NCBI GenBank assembly: GCA_965230755.1
Contig: CBDDLT010000010.1
Location: forward strand, 62,001-126,000
DNA: 64,000 bases
Source of the DNA: DATFJT01 sp965230755
Lineage (GTDB): Bacteria; Bacteroidota; Bacteroidia; Chitinophagales; Saprospiraceae
Direction of reading: 5' to 3'
Part shown: piece by piece, positions 35,242-43,938 of the stretch
How the letters are laid out: each line of letters opens with the position of its first letter
Position numbering within the stretch: position 1 is the stretch's first letter
Program-made: the position numbers and the translations under genes
Notes under the pieces: model-generated
Database searches by the model: none
What the model saw: the letters and a program-made list of their open reading frames with translations, nothing else
What the model was told of the DNA's origin: nothing

Positions 35242-35844
35242 CTATTCGTAAATCTTTATAATCTCTCCTCTACCCTTCCCTTCTACACTTTTTGCATAAG
35301 CACTTACTGCCTTTTTCATGGAAATCGGATTGTGCCCCGGAAAGTAATCCTTATACTTTTCATAAGCATCTTCGACGAGACCTAGGCACACCGCATTGAC
35401 CCTTATTTCATTTTCTATTTCGAGATCAACAGCTTTTACGAAACTGTGGATGGCCCCGTTAACCATAGCAGCACTTGTAGTTTTTACAACTGGATCATCC
35501 GCGAGAATTCCTGTTGATAAAGTAATCGATCCTTTATTGTTTAGATACTTTTGACCAATCCTCACCAGGTTAACTTGGCCCATAAGCTTGCTCCGTAAGC
35601 CGATGTAGTAATCCTCTTCGGATAAGTTGTTGAAATCATCCCATTTTGCTTCACCGGCAATACAGACAATCGCATCTAATTGCCCCAATTTACTCAAGGT
35701 ACTTTCTATCGAATCAGCATCGGAAATATCAATCCTTACATCTCCATTCGATCTTCCACCAATGATTAGCTCATGCTTTTCTCCAAAGTACTCCGTTACC
35801 TTCTTTCCAATGGTTCCATTTCCTCCTATAATAAATATCTTCAT
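35242..35844 (-). CDS. Atypical short-chain dehydrogenase without YxxxK
   Basis: A 200-aa Rossmann protein with the NAD(P) motif GGNGTIGKKV (residues 7-16). VRIDISDADSIES and IVCIAGEAKWDDF match the SDR fold, and STGILADDP holds the conserved catalytic Ser region. The expected YxxxK is replaced by AAMVNGAIHSF, as in a known group of short SDR-like proteins with a VNGA motif. It may bind nucleotide but use another mechanism, or be non-catalytic. It is 69 bp downstream of the retropepsin-like gene on the same strand, so co-transcription is possible. Confidence 0.85.
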   Translation of the reverse strand: MKIFIIGGNGTIGKKVTEYFGEKHELIIGGRSNGDVRIDISDADSIESTLSKLGQLDAIVCIAGEAKWDDFNNLSEEDYYIGLRSKLMGQVNLVRIGQKYLNNKGSITLSTGILADDPVVKTTSAAMVNGAIHSFVKAVDLEIENEIRVNAVCLGLVEDAYEKYKDYFPGHNPISMKKAVSAYAKSVEGKGRGEIIKIYE

Positions 35845-35913
35845 CTCGGTTTTATTTCATTTGATTTGGAACGCCCCAGCTTTTTTGGGTCCATACGTAA
35901 AACTACAAACTTA

Positions 35914-36792
35914 TCATTTCACTCGATACTTCCTATTCAAGTTATCAATGTATATGATATTATTTTTGAATAAGTTCATGCCCACTCTAAGCTGGCTACT
36001 TTCATTGATCGCCACTTCGATATTCTTGAATTCTATATCACCGATTATTAGAGAAGGTAAAATACCTACTTGTTGAATGATAGATTGTAGCCCTCCGACA
36101 GTATAACGCTCACGTGCTCGATCTTCGAATTCATAAACTTGCATTAACTCCTTGGCCAAGTCCGTATCATTGGGAACATTCAACATCGCTGTTGATCCCA
36201 AGTCCAAAATGGCCGGATATGGTTTTCCATCTATCACTATGATTGTATATGGTGCTTCAATCGATTTGTCCAATGGAATATCCTTAAATGTCTCATCCGA
36301 CAATTCTCGATCTGATATAATACATGTTTTATTCGGAATATCAATCAACCAATTGGCCCTGTCAATGATCGTTCTGCCCAATACTCCACCAAAATTAGGA
36401 ATCTGCTCCTTCAGTCCCTTCATATCTCCATTAGTGGCGAAGGTATTCTTGAATTCTGTCCCCTTAATTTTAAATGATTTCAATACTTCAGTACCACTTT
36501 CGACACTTCTGTTGGTCGCGCCCCTTACCGTTACTCTTTTTCCTTTTAACTCGGTTCTCTGAATACCGGTCAACTCTGATCCGGTATCAAATAAGTAGTT
36601 CTTAGTTTTTCCTTCAAACTCTGCGGGAACAAGCATTAATCCTTTTGCTGTGGTGAATTGGATCTTTTCATAAAACCTCGAAGGAACAACTTTTCCCCTC
36701 TCCATCTTATGGTGAATGGAACAACTCAACAGAAACAACGACGAGATCGTAAAATGAACAAGGATTAACCTTGTAAATTGATATTTATTCAT
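35914..36792 (-). CDS. Retropepsin-like aspartyl protease lipoprotein
   Basis: A 292-aa protein with lipobox Cys24 (FLLSC). Two half-domains carry the catalytic Asp signatures: FDTGSELTG (D69) and LDLGSTAML (near D196). Together they form one two-lobed active site in a single chain, as in retropepsin-like proteases of bacteria. No prodomain is seen. It is likely anchored in the periplasm or outer membrane. Substrate unknown. The second Asp is in DLGS rather than DTGS, a common variant. Confidence 0.8.
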   Translation of the reverse strand: MNKYQFTRLILVHFTISSLFLLSCSIHHKMERGKVVPSRFYEKIQFTTAKGLMLVPAEFEGKTKNYLFDTGSELTGIQRTELKGKRVTVRGATNRSVESGTEVLKSFKIKGTEFKNTFATNGDMKGLKEQIPNFGGVLGRTIIDRANWLIDIPNKTCIISDRELSDETFKDIPLDKSIEAPYTIIVIDGKPYPAILDLGSTAMLNVPNDTDLAKELMQVYEFEDRARERYTVGGLQSIIQQVGILPSLIIGDIEFKNIEVAINESSQLRVGMNLFKNNIIYIDNLNRKYRVK

Positions 36793-36828
36793 TCAGTTTT
36801 ATTCACCACAGCACCAAAAAATTAACTC

Positions 36829-37812
36829 CTAATTCTTCATCAAGCTAATAATTTTTTGGTCATTCCCACTTCGTATCTCAAGAAAATATTTACCCTTATT
36901 CAATTCCGATAATCGAAGTGATTCCAAAGACCTTCCCTCTGAAAGAACTTGACCGAGAACATCTGTCACCAAAAAATATTCGTCACCCTTTACCCCCTTT
37001 ATTTCAAGCTTATCTTGGAAAGGATTAGGAAAAACCTCATAATTCTGTATTTCCTCCTCATCATATGTTGAAGTAACCGTCCCACATGGAGGAATTACGG
37101 AGTTAATAAAACCTACTAAAAACTGATACTTATTCCTGTTTCCTGTATATTGGATGCTGTGAATCATGGTATCTCTATCTCCAATTCCTAGTTCATCATA
37201 TTTTTCCATGATGATAATACCATTATCCGGGTCGTGAATATCAGTAGTTATCCCCGGTTCGTATCGGTAAACGAAAAATATTGGAGGAGATTCAACAGTA
37301 ACTTCATCTGGTGGATACCAAAGTCCAGGATTCGCCCAGATTCCATCTGGAAGGGCATTATACATGTACAATCCTCTAACATTTGGATTGGGTCTATGTC
37401 CGTATATCCAACTTAAAATACTCCCTCGAGAAGAACCACCAATGATGAACTTGGTCGTATCAAAATTATAGGTTTCTGCATTGTCGATCACCCATTGAAA
37501 CATGAGCTCTGCATCATCCCAACCTGTTTGTATGGTTGCTGCATCATTTATTCGGGTAAGCGATTCCCAAGCCACAACAGAAACTCCTTCCTCTTTCAAG
37601 GCATTGATAATTCCATCCGGCATTTCGATCGTTTGTCCATTGCCATGTGCATCAAAGTAAACCGGAGTTGGACAATCTGATGGCGCGATGTAAATGTCCA
37701 TGAACTGTCTTTCTTCAGGTCCGTACTTTACCTGAGGATGGTCCTGTGAATAGGAAACGCAATAAATAGTTAGAACAGAGATCAATAAAAGGATAATTCT
37801 AAAATTTCTCAT
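36829..37812 (-). CDS. Secreted alpha/beta hydrolase with type A T9SS sorting domain
   Basis: A 327-aa protein from the ATG at 37812, chosen because a clean signal peptide (FRIILLLISVLTIYCVSYSQ) starts there; a longer frame opens at 37845. VYFDAHGNGQTI is an oxyanion-hole-like region and IIGGSSRGSILSW is a nucleophile elbow with Ser in GSSRGS. The C-terminal 70 residues (VFPNPFQDKLEIKGV, VLGQVLSEG, GKYFLEI) form a type A sorting domain. It is likely a surface or secreted esterase. The catalytic acid and His cannot be placed with certainty. Confidence 0.8.
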   Translation of the reverse strand: MRNFRIILLLISVLTIYCVSYSQDHPQVKYGPEERQFMDIYIAPSDCPTPVYFDAHGNGQTIEMPDGIINALKEEGVSVVAWESLTRINDAATIQTGWDDAELMFQWVIDNAETYNFDTTKFIIGGSSRGSILSWIYGHRPNPNVRGLYMYNALPDGIWANPGLWYPPDEVTVESPPIFFVYRYEPGITTDIHDPDNGIIIMEKYDELGIGDRDTMIHSIQYTGNRNKYQFLVGFINSVIPPCGTVTSTYDEEEIQNYEVFPNPFQDKLEIKGVKGDEYFLVTDVLGQVLSEGRSLESLRLSELNKGKYFLEIRSGNDQKIISLMKN

Positions 37813-37874
37813 AAGATTTTTTCTTATAAAAATACATACAACCAAAATGTCCTATTTGTTGAAACCCTTCATTT

Positions 37875-39080
37875 TTATGTCGTTTCTAATATTGTTTGCA
37901 CGGCAGTATAAGCTGACTCACCAGCTCCATGAACAGTTGCGCCATTATCTACATGTAAAGCTTCACCTGCGAAAAACAACTTATTATTTACTGGCTCCAC
38001 AAGACTGGCAACCGTAGCAGACTGGTCATTATTAAAATCAATGCCATATGAACCTTGAATATATGGCTCTTTCGACCAGTTTTGAACAACGTGTTTTACA
38101 TAGGTTTGAGAAGCTTTTCCATCAAAAATCTCATCCAATTCACTCATAATTCGATCAAAGATTTCATCATCACTGCCCAATGAAGTATAAACAGAGGCTT
38201 TTTCTCCTACCGTAAATAAACCTAGGACATTTCTATTCGTGTCTTTTCTAAAAGCTGCATCATAAAACAGCTTATCGGCATCGCTAACTTCTTTGAGGAG
38301 ATTTCCAGTAACAAGGATGTCCGGATAGAATCTTTCAGAAAACTCAATAAAAACTTTCAATCCATCAGGCATATTAATGCTGTCGATGGCCTCCGTTTTC
38401 TCGGAGGGCAGATTCGGAGTAAAGCTAATACTGTTGCTTTGTAAAATTTTAATCGGAATAGTGATTAAAACTCGATCTGCTTCGAAGACATCTCCATTTG
38501 TATTTTTAACCGCTACTTTATCACCGGAATAATCAATTTCGCTTACAGGGCTATTGTAAATAATATTATCAGTGATATCTGGAGCAATATATTTCTCAAA
38601 AAAACCGTACCAAGTTGTGCTTTTGAATTTGTACTCGCTGTAAAAATTGCTCGCCCAATTTTGCTTCTTGAGTTTGTCATTTTTCCAGTTATAAATCGTA
38701 TCCGGACTATATCTAATAATATCTATATCTGCCTTAATGGATGAATCACTGATCAACCTCGCCAAAACCGAAGGACGTGCATGAATCCATTCTGCTCCTA
38801 AATCAATAGGAAAATAAGCAAAATCTGCAATTCTCTTCACTCTTCCACCAAATACCGAAGAAGCTTCGATGATCTGAAAATCAATATTATATTTATTCAA
38901 AACATATCCCGCAGTAAGTCCTGCAGCACCTGCTCCAATAACGATGACCTTTCCAGAGAAATCAACATCGAAGTCCGGATATAGCGAGGCTTCCTCCGAA
39001 CAGGAATCCATCAACATAGTAAGGAAAGGAAGACCTACTCCCAATGCAGCGCTTTTCTTTAAAAATTCTTTTCTTTTCAT
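37875..39080 (-). CDS. FAD-dependent amine oxidase (monoamine oxidase-like)
   Basis: A 401-aa protein. It has a Tat-like N-terminus (KRKEFLKKSAALGVG) and possibly a lipobox at SC. The FAD dinucleotide fold is VIVIGAGAAGLTAGYVL (residues about 45-61), followed by EASSVFGGRV, which binds the FAD ribose. The C-terminal FAD block is LFFAGEALHVDNGATVHGAGES. The family oxidises amines or related substrates with oxygen. The substrate cannot be inferred. It is 20 bp upstream of no clear partner; the next minus gene starts at 37812. Confidence 0.88.
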   Translation of the reverse strand: MKRKEFLKKSAALGVGLPFLTMLMDSCSEEASLYPDFDVDFSGKVIVIGAGAAGLTAGYVLNKYNIDFQIIEASSVFGGRVKRIADFAYFPIDLGAEWIHARPSVLARLISDSSIKADIDIIRYSPDTIYNWKNDKLKKQNWASNFYSEYKFKSTTWYGFFEKYIAPDITDNIIYNSPVSEIDYSGDKVAVKNTNGDVFEADRVLITIPIKILQSNSISFTPNLPSEKTEAIDSINMPDGLKVFIEFSERFYPDILVTGNLLKEVSDADKLFYDAAFRKDTNRNVLGLFTVGEKASVYTSLGSDDEIFDRIMSELDEIFDGKASQTYVKHVVQNWSKEPYIQGSYGIDFNNDQSATVASLVEPVNNKLFFAGEALHVDNGATVHGAGESAYTAVQTILETT

Positions 39081-39103
39081 TGTTTTGTTTCTTGAACAAA
39101 AGA

Positions 39104-39685
39104 TTATGCTTCACCCTTCTTTTTTATCCTGAATTTCAGTCCTAATTCTATTGCAAAAAAACCTGAATTCTCTGGAGTAGAAGATATTTTTCTGCCATAG
39201 GAGAACTTGGAATACCAACCCATCTTATTCTTGGGCTCTTTTCCAAATTCGAAATTGGCAACAGGTAAAAAATAATGCCTTAATTCTCTATTCTTATTGG
39301 ATATTTCTCCATTGCTCAAATCAACCGTAACATCCAATATTTGCCTAGCCATTAAGTAACCCACACCTATAGACGGAGCAATATATAGTTTTCGATGATC
39401 TGACTTCATCTTATAAACTATATCAGCATTGACTAAAAAACTAGTGTGGTTTTCAGGACGTACAAAGACTCCAATTTGAGGGCTTAAAAATATATTCTTG
39501 TACTTTGTTTTATCCTCTGATTCAATCATTGTTTCTCTAAGTCCAAATTCAGTTCCCAGTTTAATTCCAGGTTGAATTCCATATGCCCCATAGAGACCGG
39601 TATTCAACGGGATGCCTTGATCTTTATGTTGAGCTAACGCAAAAATTTGCAGTAATACAAAGAATATTAGCAGATTTAGTTTCAT
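39104..39685 (-). CDS. Outer-membrane-like protein of unknown function (193 aa)
   Basis: The signal peptide (1-18, LLIFFVLLQIFALAQ) is followed by a region of alternating strands (GIQPGIKLGTEFGLRE, IFLSPQIGVFVRP, FAIELGLKFRIKKKG) that resembles a small outer-membrane beta-barrel. It has no recognisable family motif. It lies 23 bp upstream of the amine oxidase gene on the same strand and may be co-transcribed. Function is unknown. Confidence 0.55.
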   Translation of the reverse strand: MKLNLLIFFVLLQIFALAQHKDQGIPLNTGLYGAYGIQPGIKLGTEFGLRETMIESEDKTKYKNIFLSPQIGVFVRPENHTSFLVNADIVYKMKSDHRKLYIAPSIGVGYLMARQILDVTVDLSNGEISNKNRELRHYFLPVANFEFGKEPKNKMGWYSKFSYGRKISSTPENSGFFAIELGLKFRIKKKGEA

Positions 39686-39807
39686 TAGTCCTAATGAATT
39701 ATTTAAAAAAGTTTACGGTCTTTTGAGGCTGGATATTTCCAAAATTAATAATATTATGCGGTTCTAAAAGAAGCTTTTGCTTTTGATGCATCTATTCTAT
39801 TGCATCA

Positions 39808-40398
39808 CTATTTTTTCTTGCAATAGATCTTCCAAGTAGGATAACTGAAACTCTCATTCTTAGTAACCCATTCTCCCAACCAGTCAAAGCCTTCATTGCT
39901 AATATTATAAAAAGTGATTTTAAAATTGCCCGGGGTTCCATTAGGAGCGGGTTGATCATTGTATAAGACTATGTCTCCATTTTCTTTTTTATTTCCTTCC
40001 CAAGCGGGAAGAGCTGCGGTAGGTGAAACGGAACTATAATAATGCACAAACCATCTGGCACTATCGGCGATATACTGGCGAATACTACCTGCATTCTTTC
40101 CATCTTCTTTTAAAGATTCGTCTTGTACGGCCATACCATTCATGATGTATTTAAATCTCCATGTCATATGGACCGTATCTGCCCATGTGTTTTGATCTAT
40201 TCGACTTACGGATTTACAATCACTTTCACCAATCATAGGAGCATAATCCAAAAATTCTACAGGCATTTCCGTATTGGGGAGTCCATAAGGGTTTTCAGCA
40301 GAGGCATCGTATTGGAATTGAGTTTGTCCTTTGATTTCCGTTATCCAATAGCCTAGCAATAATAGGATAAGGATCCGTAATTTTGTAATAACGTTCAT
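39808..40398 (-). CDS. Secreted protein of unknown function (196 aa)
   Basis: The ATG at 40398 gives a proper signal peptide (LRILILLLLGYWITEIKGQ). A longer frame opens at 40419. The mature part is rich in Trp, Tyr and Asn, with no Cys-rich pattern apart from a final CKKK. It has no family I recognise. The gap to the 193-aa gene is 122 bp, so they may be separate units. Confidence 0.5.
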   Translation of the reverse strand: MNVITKLRILILLLLGYWITEIKGQTQFQYDASAENPYGLPNTEMPVEFLDYAPMIGESDCKSVSRIDQNTWADTVHMTWRFKYIMNGMAVQDESLKEDGKNAGSIRQYIADSARWFVHYYSSVSPTAALPAWEGNKKENGDIVLYNDQPAPNGTPGNFKITFYNISNEGFDWLGEWVTKNESFSYPTWKIYCKKK

Positions 40399-40444
40399 GC
40401 CATTTGTTTTATCCTGCAATTATTAATTTTTCATTATTAATTCC

Positions 40445-42829
40445 TTAAATCCTAACATTCGTCAAGCGCTCACCACCATACTCTTCTTCCGGATGACTAC
40501 ACTCAGAGAAGTTGTACTCCTTGGCTTTACGCCAAACCATTTTCTTTAGGGTACCTGACCCCACTCCATGTAAAATAGTCAAACTTCGATAATTCGAAAG
40601 AAGGGCCTTGTCGTAGAATTCTTCAATGATAGCCTCTGCATCTTTTAACTTATATCCGCGAATATCAATTTTTGGATTAAAATGTTGTGTGCCGGAATTA
40701 TAATCTACGCTTCTTCTGGATTTAATCTCTAGCGGTTCGTTAATACGAACCAGGTCTCCAACTGCTACATTGAGTTTAAAAATACCAGCTTCAACCAGGG
40801 CGACTCCTTCTTTGACAAAGTCAATGATTTGTCCTTGTGTATCAGCAGTTTTAAGCTTGACATGATCTCCTATCTCCAACTTGGATTGAGCATTTGTCTT
40901 ATCAATCTCTGATTTATACTCTTCCTGAACTTGTTTAAGATCCTCCTTACTCTCATTCATTTTTTCCTTGAATTCGACAGATAACTTAACCAGGTCCTCT
41001 TCCTTCTTATTCTCGTCTTTCAGTTCTTTGAGATATTGATCGATGGACATTTTTTGCGCTGCAATTTTCTGTGCTTCAAGTTGTCTAATCTCTAATTTCA
41101 GTCGCTTTCTTTTCAACTCGAAATCAGCGAACATCTGATCGTACTGTTTGATCAATCGATCCAATTGTAATCCCTTTGACTCTAGTTTTTGCTTGGCATC
41201 AATCGTAGCCAAATTCTCTTTCTCGATCGAGTTCAATAAGTCTTCAACTTTGATTTGTTTTGATCCAACCAGTTCTTTGGCTCGAGCTACTATCTTCTTA
41301 GGCAATCCTATTCTCTGCGCAATCTCAAGACCGTAGGAACTTCCAGGTTTACCAATTTTCAATTGGTAACTTGGTGAAATGTTCTTCATATCGAACAACA
41401 TGGATCCATTGATGATCCCCTGCTTTCGAAATGCGAATTTCTTCAAGTTGTCGTAATGTGTTGTTATAACTGCGATGGACTTGAGCTCTAACAGTTTTTC
41501 CAACATGGCCTCGGCAATGGCTCCTCCAATTCTAGGATCAGTTCCGGAACCAAATTCATCTATTAACACCAAACTATTAGAATCCGCATCTTGTAAGATG
41601 TGCTTCATACTCAATAGTCTTGAGCTATATGTACTCAATTCATTTTCTATGGATTGTTGGTCTCCCAATTCAACAAACATTTGATCAAACCAGCCGATCT
41701 GTGACTCAGAATCTACGGGAACCAAATAACCGGATTGCAACATACAAGTAATTAGCCCAACGGCCTTCATCGAAATGGTCTTTCCACCAGCGTTAGGACC
41801 AGAAAGCAATAGCATCCTGGAGTCCTTGTTTAGGTAGAGATCGAATGCAATTGTCTTCTGCCCTGCACTATTATTTTTCCATAAAAGAAATGGATGATAA
41901 GCCTGTTTGAGTTTAAATTCTGCCTTTGCACTCAATTTAGGCTTACTGGCTTCCATCTTAAAGGCCAATTTCGATTTGGCCTGATACATATCCATGAGAA
42001 TGAGCAAGGATAAATTCAGTCGGAATTCTTCGCGATGCGGAGCTATTTCAGCACTCAATTCTTTAAGGATTTTATAGATCTCATTTCGCTCTTCAATACT
42101 CAAGTCTGTAAGTTGATTGTTGAGTAGACTTAATTCTTTAGGCTCAATAAAAACTGTCCTTCCAGATGAGGATTCCGCATGAATCATCCCTTCGACCTTT
42201 CTCTTGTTCTCTACGGGAAGACTCAGTACCCTACGTCCAAATTTGATACTCTCAGGATTATCACTCAGCACTCCATCCTTCTTGTATTTCCGAAGTACTT
42301 TCTGGAAGACCTTATTGAGTTCGCTGTTTTTTCGCTTGATTTCGGTCCTGATCACCCTCAATTTAGGTGAAGCGCTATCCTTGACCTCACCTTCTTCACT
42401 GAGAATTTTTCTGATTGATTTTGATAAGTCTTTATGCAGGAAGAGTTCACCGATTAAGTTTTTGTGCTTTGGAAATAACTCGACATTCTCCTTTTCAGAG
42501 AAGAATTTATGCAAGGCTTCTACAGTCATCGTATTTCGTAGAACAGCCTGTACCTCTTGAACTTCCAGCACAACATTGGTAATTTCTAATTTGTCGCAAA
42601 TCTCACGAACATCATAATAGTAATTTATGGGATGATCTAAGTTGTTGTGATACAATGCCTGTAACTCATCTACAAAGTCTAGGCTTTCTGAGGATCTCAA
42701 TTGATCTCGATAGGGTTCTTCAGACAGGATTTCTGATTTTGCTATGTCAGAAACACAGAATTCCGAAGTAATTTGCTTTATTTTGTCGAACTCAATTTTA
42801 GCAATTGCGTTGTCAGGAAAAATTTTCAT
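40445..42829 (-). CDS. mutS2: MutS2 endonuclease/ribosome-rescue ATPase
   Basis: A 794-aa protein. MutS-type ATPase core: Walker A LSGPNAGGKTISMKAVG (near 340-356), Walker B LVLIDEFGSGTDP and the switch ITTHYDNLK. A long coiled coil spans about 530-640, and the C-terminal Smr domain has IDIRGYKLKDAE and LTILHGVGSGTLKK. MutS2 acts on DNA junctions or on collided ribosomes. I chose the ATG at 42829 over the GTG at 42838. It ends 46 bp before the next minus-strand start. Confidence 0.95.
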   Translation of the reverse strand: MKIFPDNAIAKIEFDKIKQITSEFCVSDIAKSEILSEEPYRDQLRSSESLDFVDELQALYHNNLDHPINYYYDVREICDKLEITNVVLEVQEVQAVLRNTMTVEALHKFFSEKENVELFPKHKNLIGELFLHKDLSKSIRKILSEEGEVKDSASPKLRVIRTEIKRKNSELNKVFQKVLRKYKKDGVLSDNPESIKFGRRVLSLPVENKRKVEGMIHAESSSGRTVFIEPKELSLLNNQLTDLSIEERNEIYKILKELSAEIAPHREEFRLNLSLLILMDMYQAKSKLAFKMEASKPKLSAKAEFKLKQAYHPFLLWKNNSAGQKTIAFDLYLNKDSRMLLLSGPNAGGKTISMKAVGLITCMLQSGYLVPVDSESQIGWFDQMFVELGDQQSIENELSTYSSRLLSMKHILQDADSNSLVLIDEFGSGTDPRIGGAIAEAMLEKLLELKSIAVITTHYDNLKKFAFRKQGIINGSMLFDMKNISPSYQLKIGKPGSSYGLEIAQRIGLPKKIVARAKELVGSKQIKVEDLLNSIEKENLATIDAKQKLESKGLQLDRLIKQYDQMFADFELKRKRLKLEIRQLEAQKIAAQKMSIDQYLKELKDENKKEEDLVKLSVEFKEKMNESKEDLKQVQEEYKSEIDKTNAQSKLEIGDHVKLKTADTQGQIIDFVKEGVALVEAGIFKLNVAVGDLVRINEPLEIKSRRSVDYNSGTQHFNPKIDIRGYKLKDAEAIIEEFYDKALLSNYRSLTILHGVGSGTLKKMVWRKAKEYNFSECSHPEEEYGGERLTNVRI

Positions 42830-42927
42830 TAATGCCACTTAAAACCTTCAATTAATCTTTTCTTAATTAATGATATCCAAACAAAAGGAATCTTATCTTT
42901 ATTTTATTTAGGTCATTCTACAATTCT

Positions 42928-43938
42928 ATGCGAAAATACATATTAGTTTATTTACTCTTAGTCCTTGCCTGCCTATTGTCCTGTAAAGTACATCGTACTG
43001 TCCAAAATACCGAAGCTTCAGAATTGACAATTGCCTTTTACAACATAGAAAATTTATTCGATACCATTAATGAACCCAATAAAGAGGATGACTATTTCAC
43101 TCCTGTGGGACCTACCCAGTGGAATTCTGAAAGATATTATAAAAAGCTATCCAATTTGAATCAGGTCTACCGTGCTATGAACAAACCTGACATCCTAGGA
43201 GTTGCAGAAATCGAAAATATTTTGGTAGCGAAGGATTTGAGTGACAGTTTAGGACTTCCCGGAATTGTTCATTTTGACTCACCGGATCAAAGGGGAATTG
43301 ATGTCGCTTTATTCTACGACAATTCTAAAATTGAGCTACTACAATCGGAAAAGATACGAATTCATTTTCCGGATAACATCAGTGTTGATTATACTTCACG
43401 AGATGTAATTTATGCACAATTGAAATTACCTGGTTCGGAAAATCTTCATGTTTTTGTTAATCATTGGCCCAGCAGAAGAGGTGGCCTAAAAGAGTCTTCT
43501 CCCAGAAGAGAGTGGGTTTCTTATCACGTTCAGAAAAAGATCAAGCAAATCTGGAAGAAGGAATCCGACGCCCAAATATTATTAATGGGAGACTTTAATG
43601 ACGAACCAAGCAATAAAAGCATACAGCAGCTACTATCCATCCACAATCAAGATGAACGTTTGGTCAACCAAATGGAAGAATTCGAAAAGATGGATATCGG
43701 AAGCTACAATTATCGCGGGAATCAAAATGTTCTGGATCAATTCATCGTAAGTTCGAATCTTACTGATTCTATTGGTGCCATCACCATCAAGAGTGTCGAA
43801 ATTTTTAAGAAGGATTTTATGATCTACAAAGACTCAAAATATGGGGAGAAACCTAGTAGAACATATGGTGGCCCTAATTATTACGGCGGTTATAGTGATC
43901 ATTATCCCATTAGAATGATCATTCAGATAGGCCAATAG
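42928..43938 (+). CDS. Endonuclease/exonuclease/phosphatase family lipoprotein
   Basis: A 336-aa protein with a lipobox (LACLLSC, Cys19). EEP-fold catalytic motifs are present in order: IAFYNIENLFD, GVAEIEN (metal-binding Glu), VNHWPSRRGG, MGDFNDEPS (Asp and Asn) and YSDHYPIRM (catalytic His at the end). This group includes secreted nucleases and phosphodiesterases. The 3' end overlaps the convergent tamB-like gene by 20 bp. The substrate is unknown. Confidence 0.88.
   Translation: MRKYILVYLLLVLACLLSCKVHRTVQNTEASELTIAFYNIENLFDTINEPNKEDDYFTPVGPTQWNSERYYKKLSNLNQVYRAMNKPDILGVAEIENILVAKDLSDSLGLPGIVHFDSPDQRGIDVALFYDNSKIELLQSEKIRIHFPDNISVDYTSRDVIYAQLKLPGSENLHVFVNHWPSRRGGLKESSPRREWVSYHVQKKIKQIWKKESDAQILLMGDFNDEPSNKSIQQLLSIHNQDERLVNQMEEFEKMDIGSYNYRGNQNVLDQFIVSSNLTDSIGAITIKSVEIFKKDFMIYKDSKYGEKPSRTYGGPNYYGGYSDHYPIRMIIQIGQ

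Noticed and set aside
35627..36076. 149-codon plus-strand frame
   Set aside because: It spans the antisense of the SDR and the end of the retropepsin-like gene; a shadow frame.
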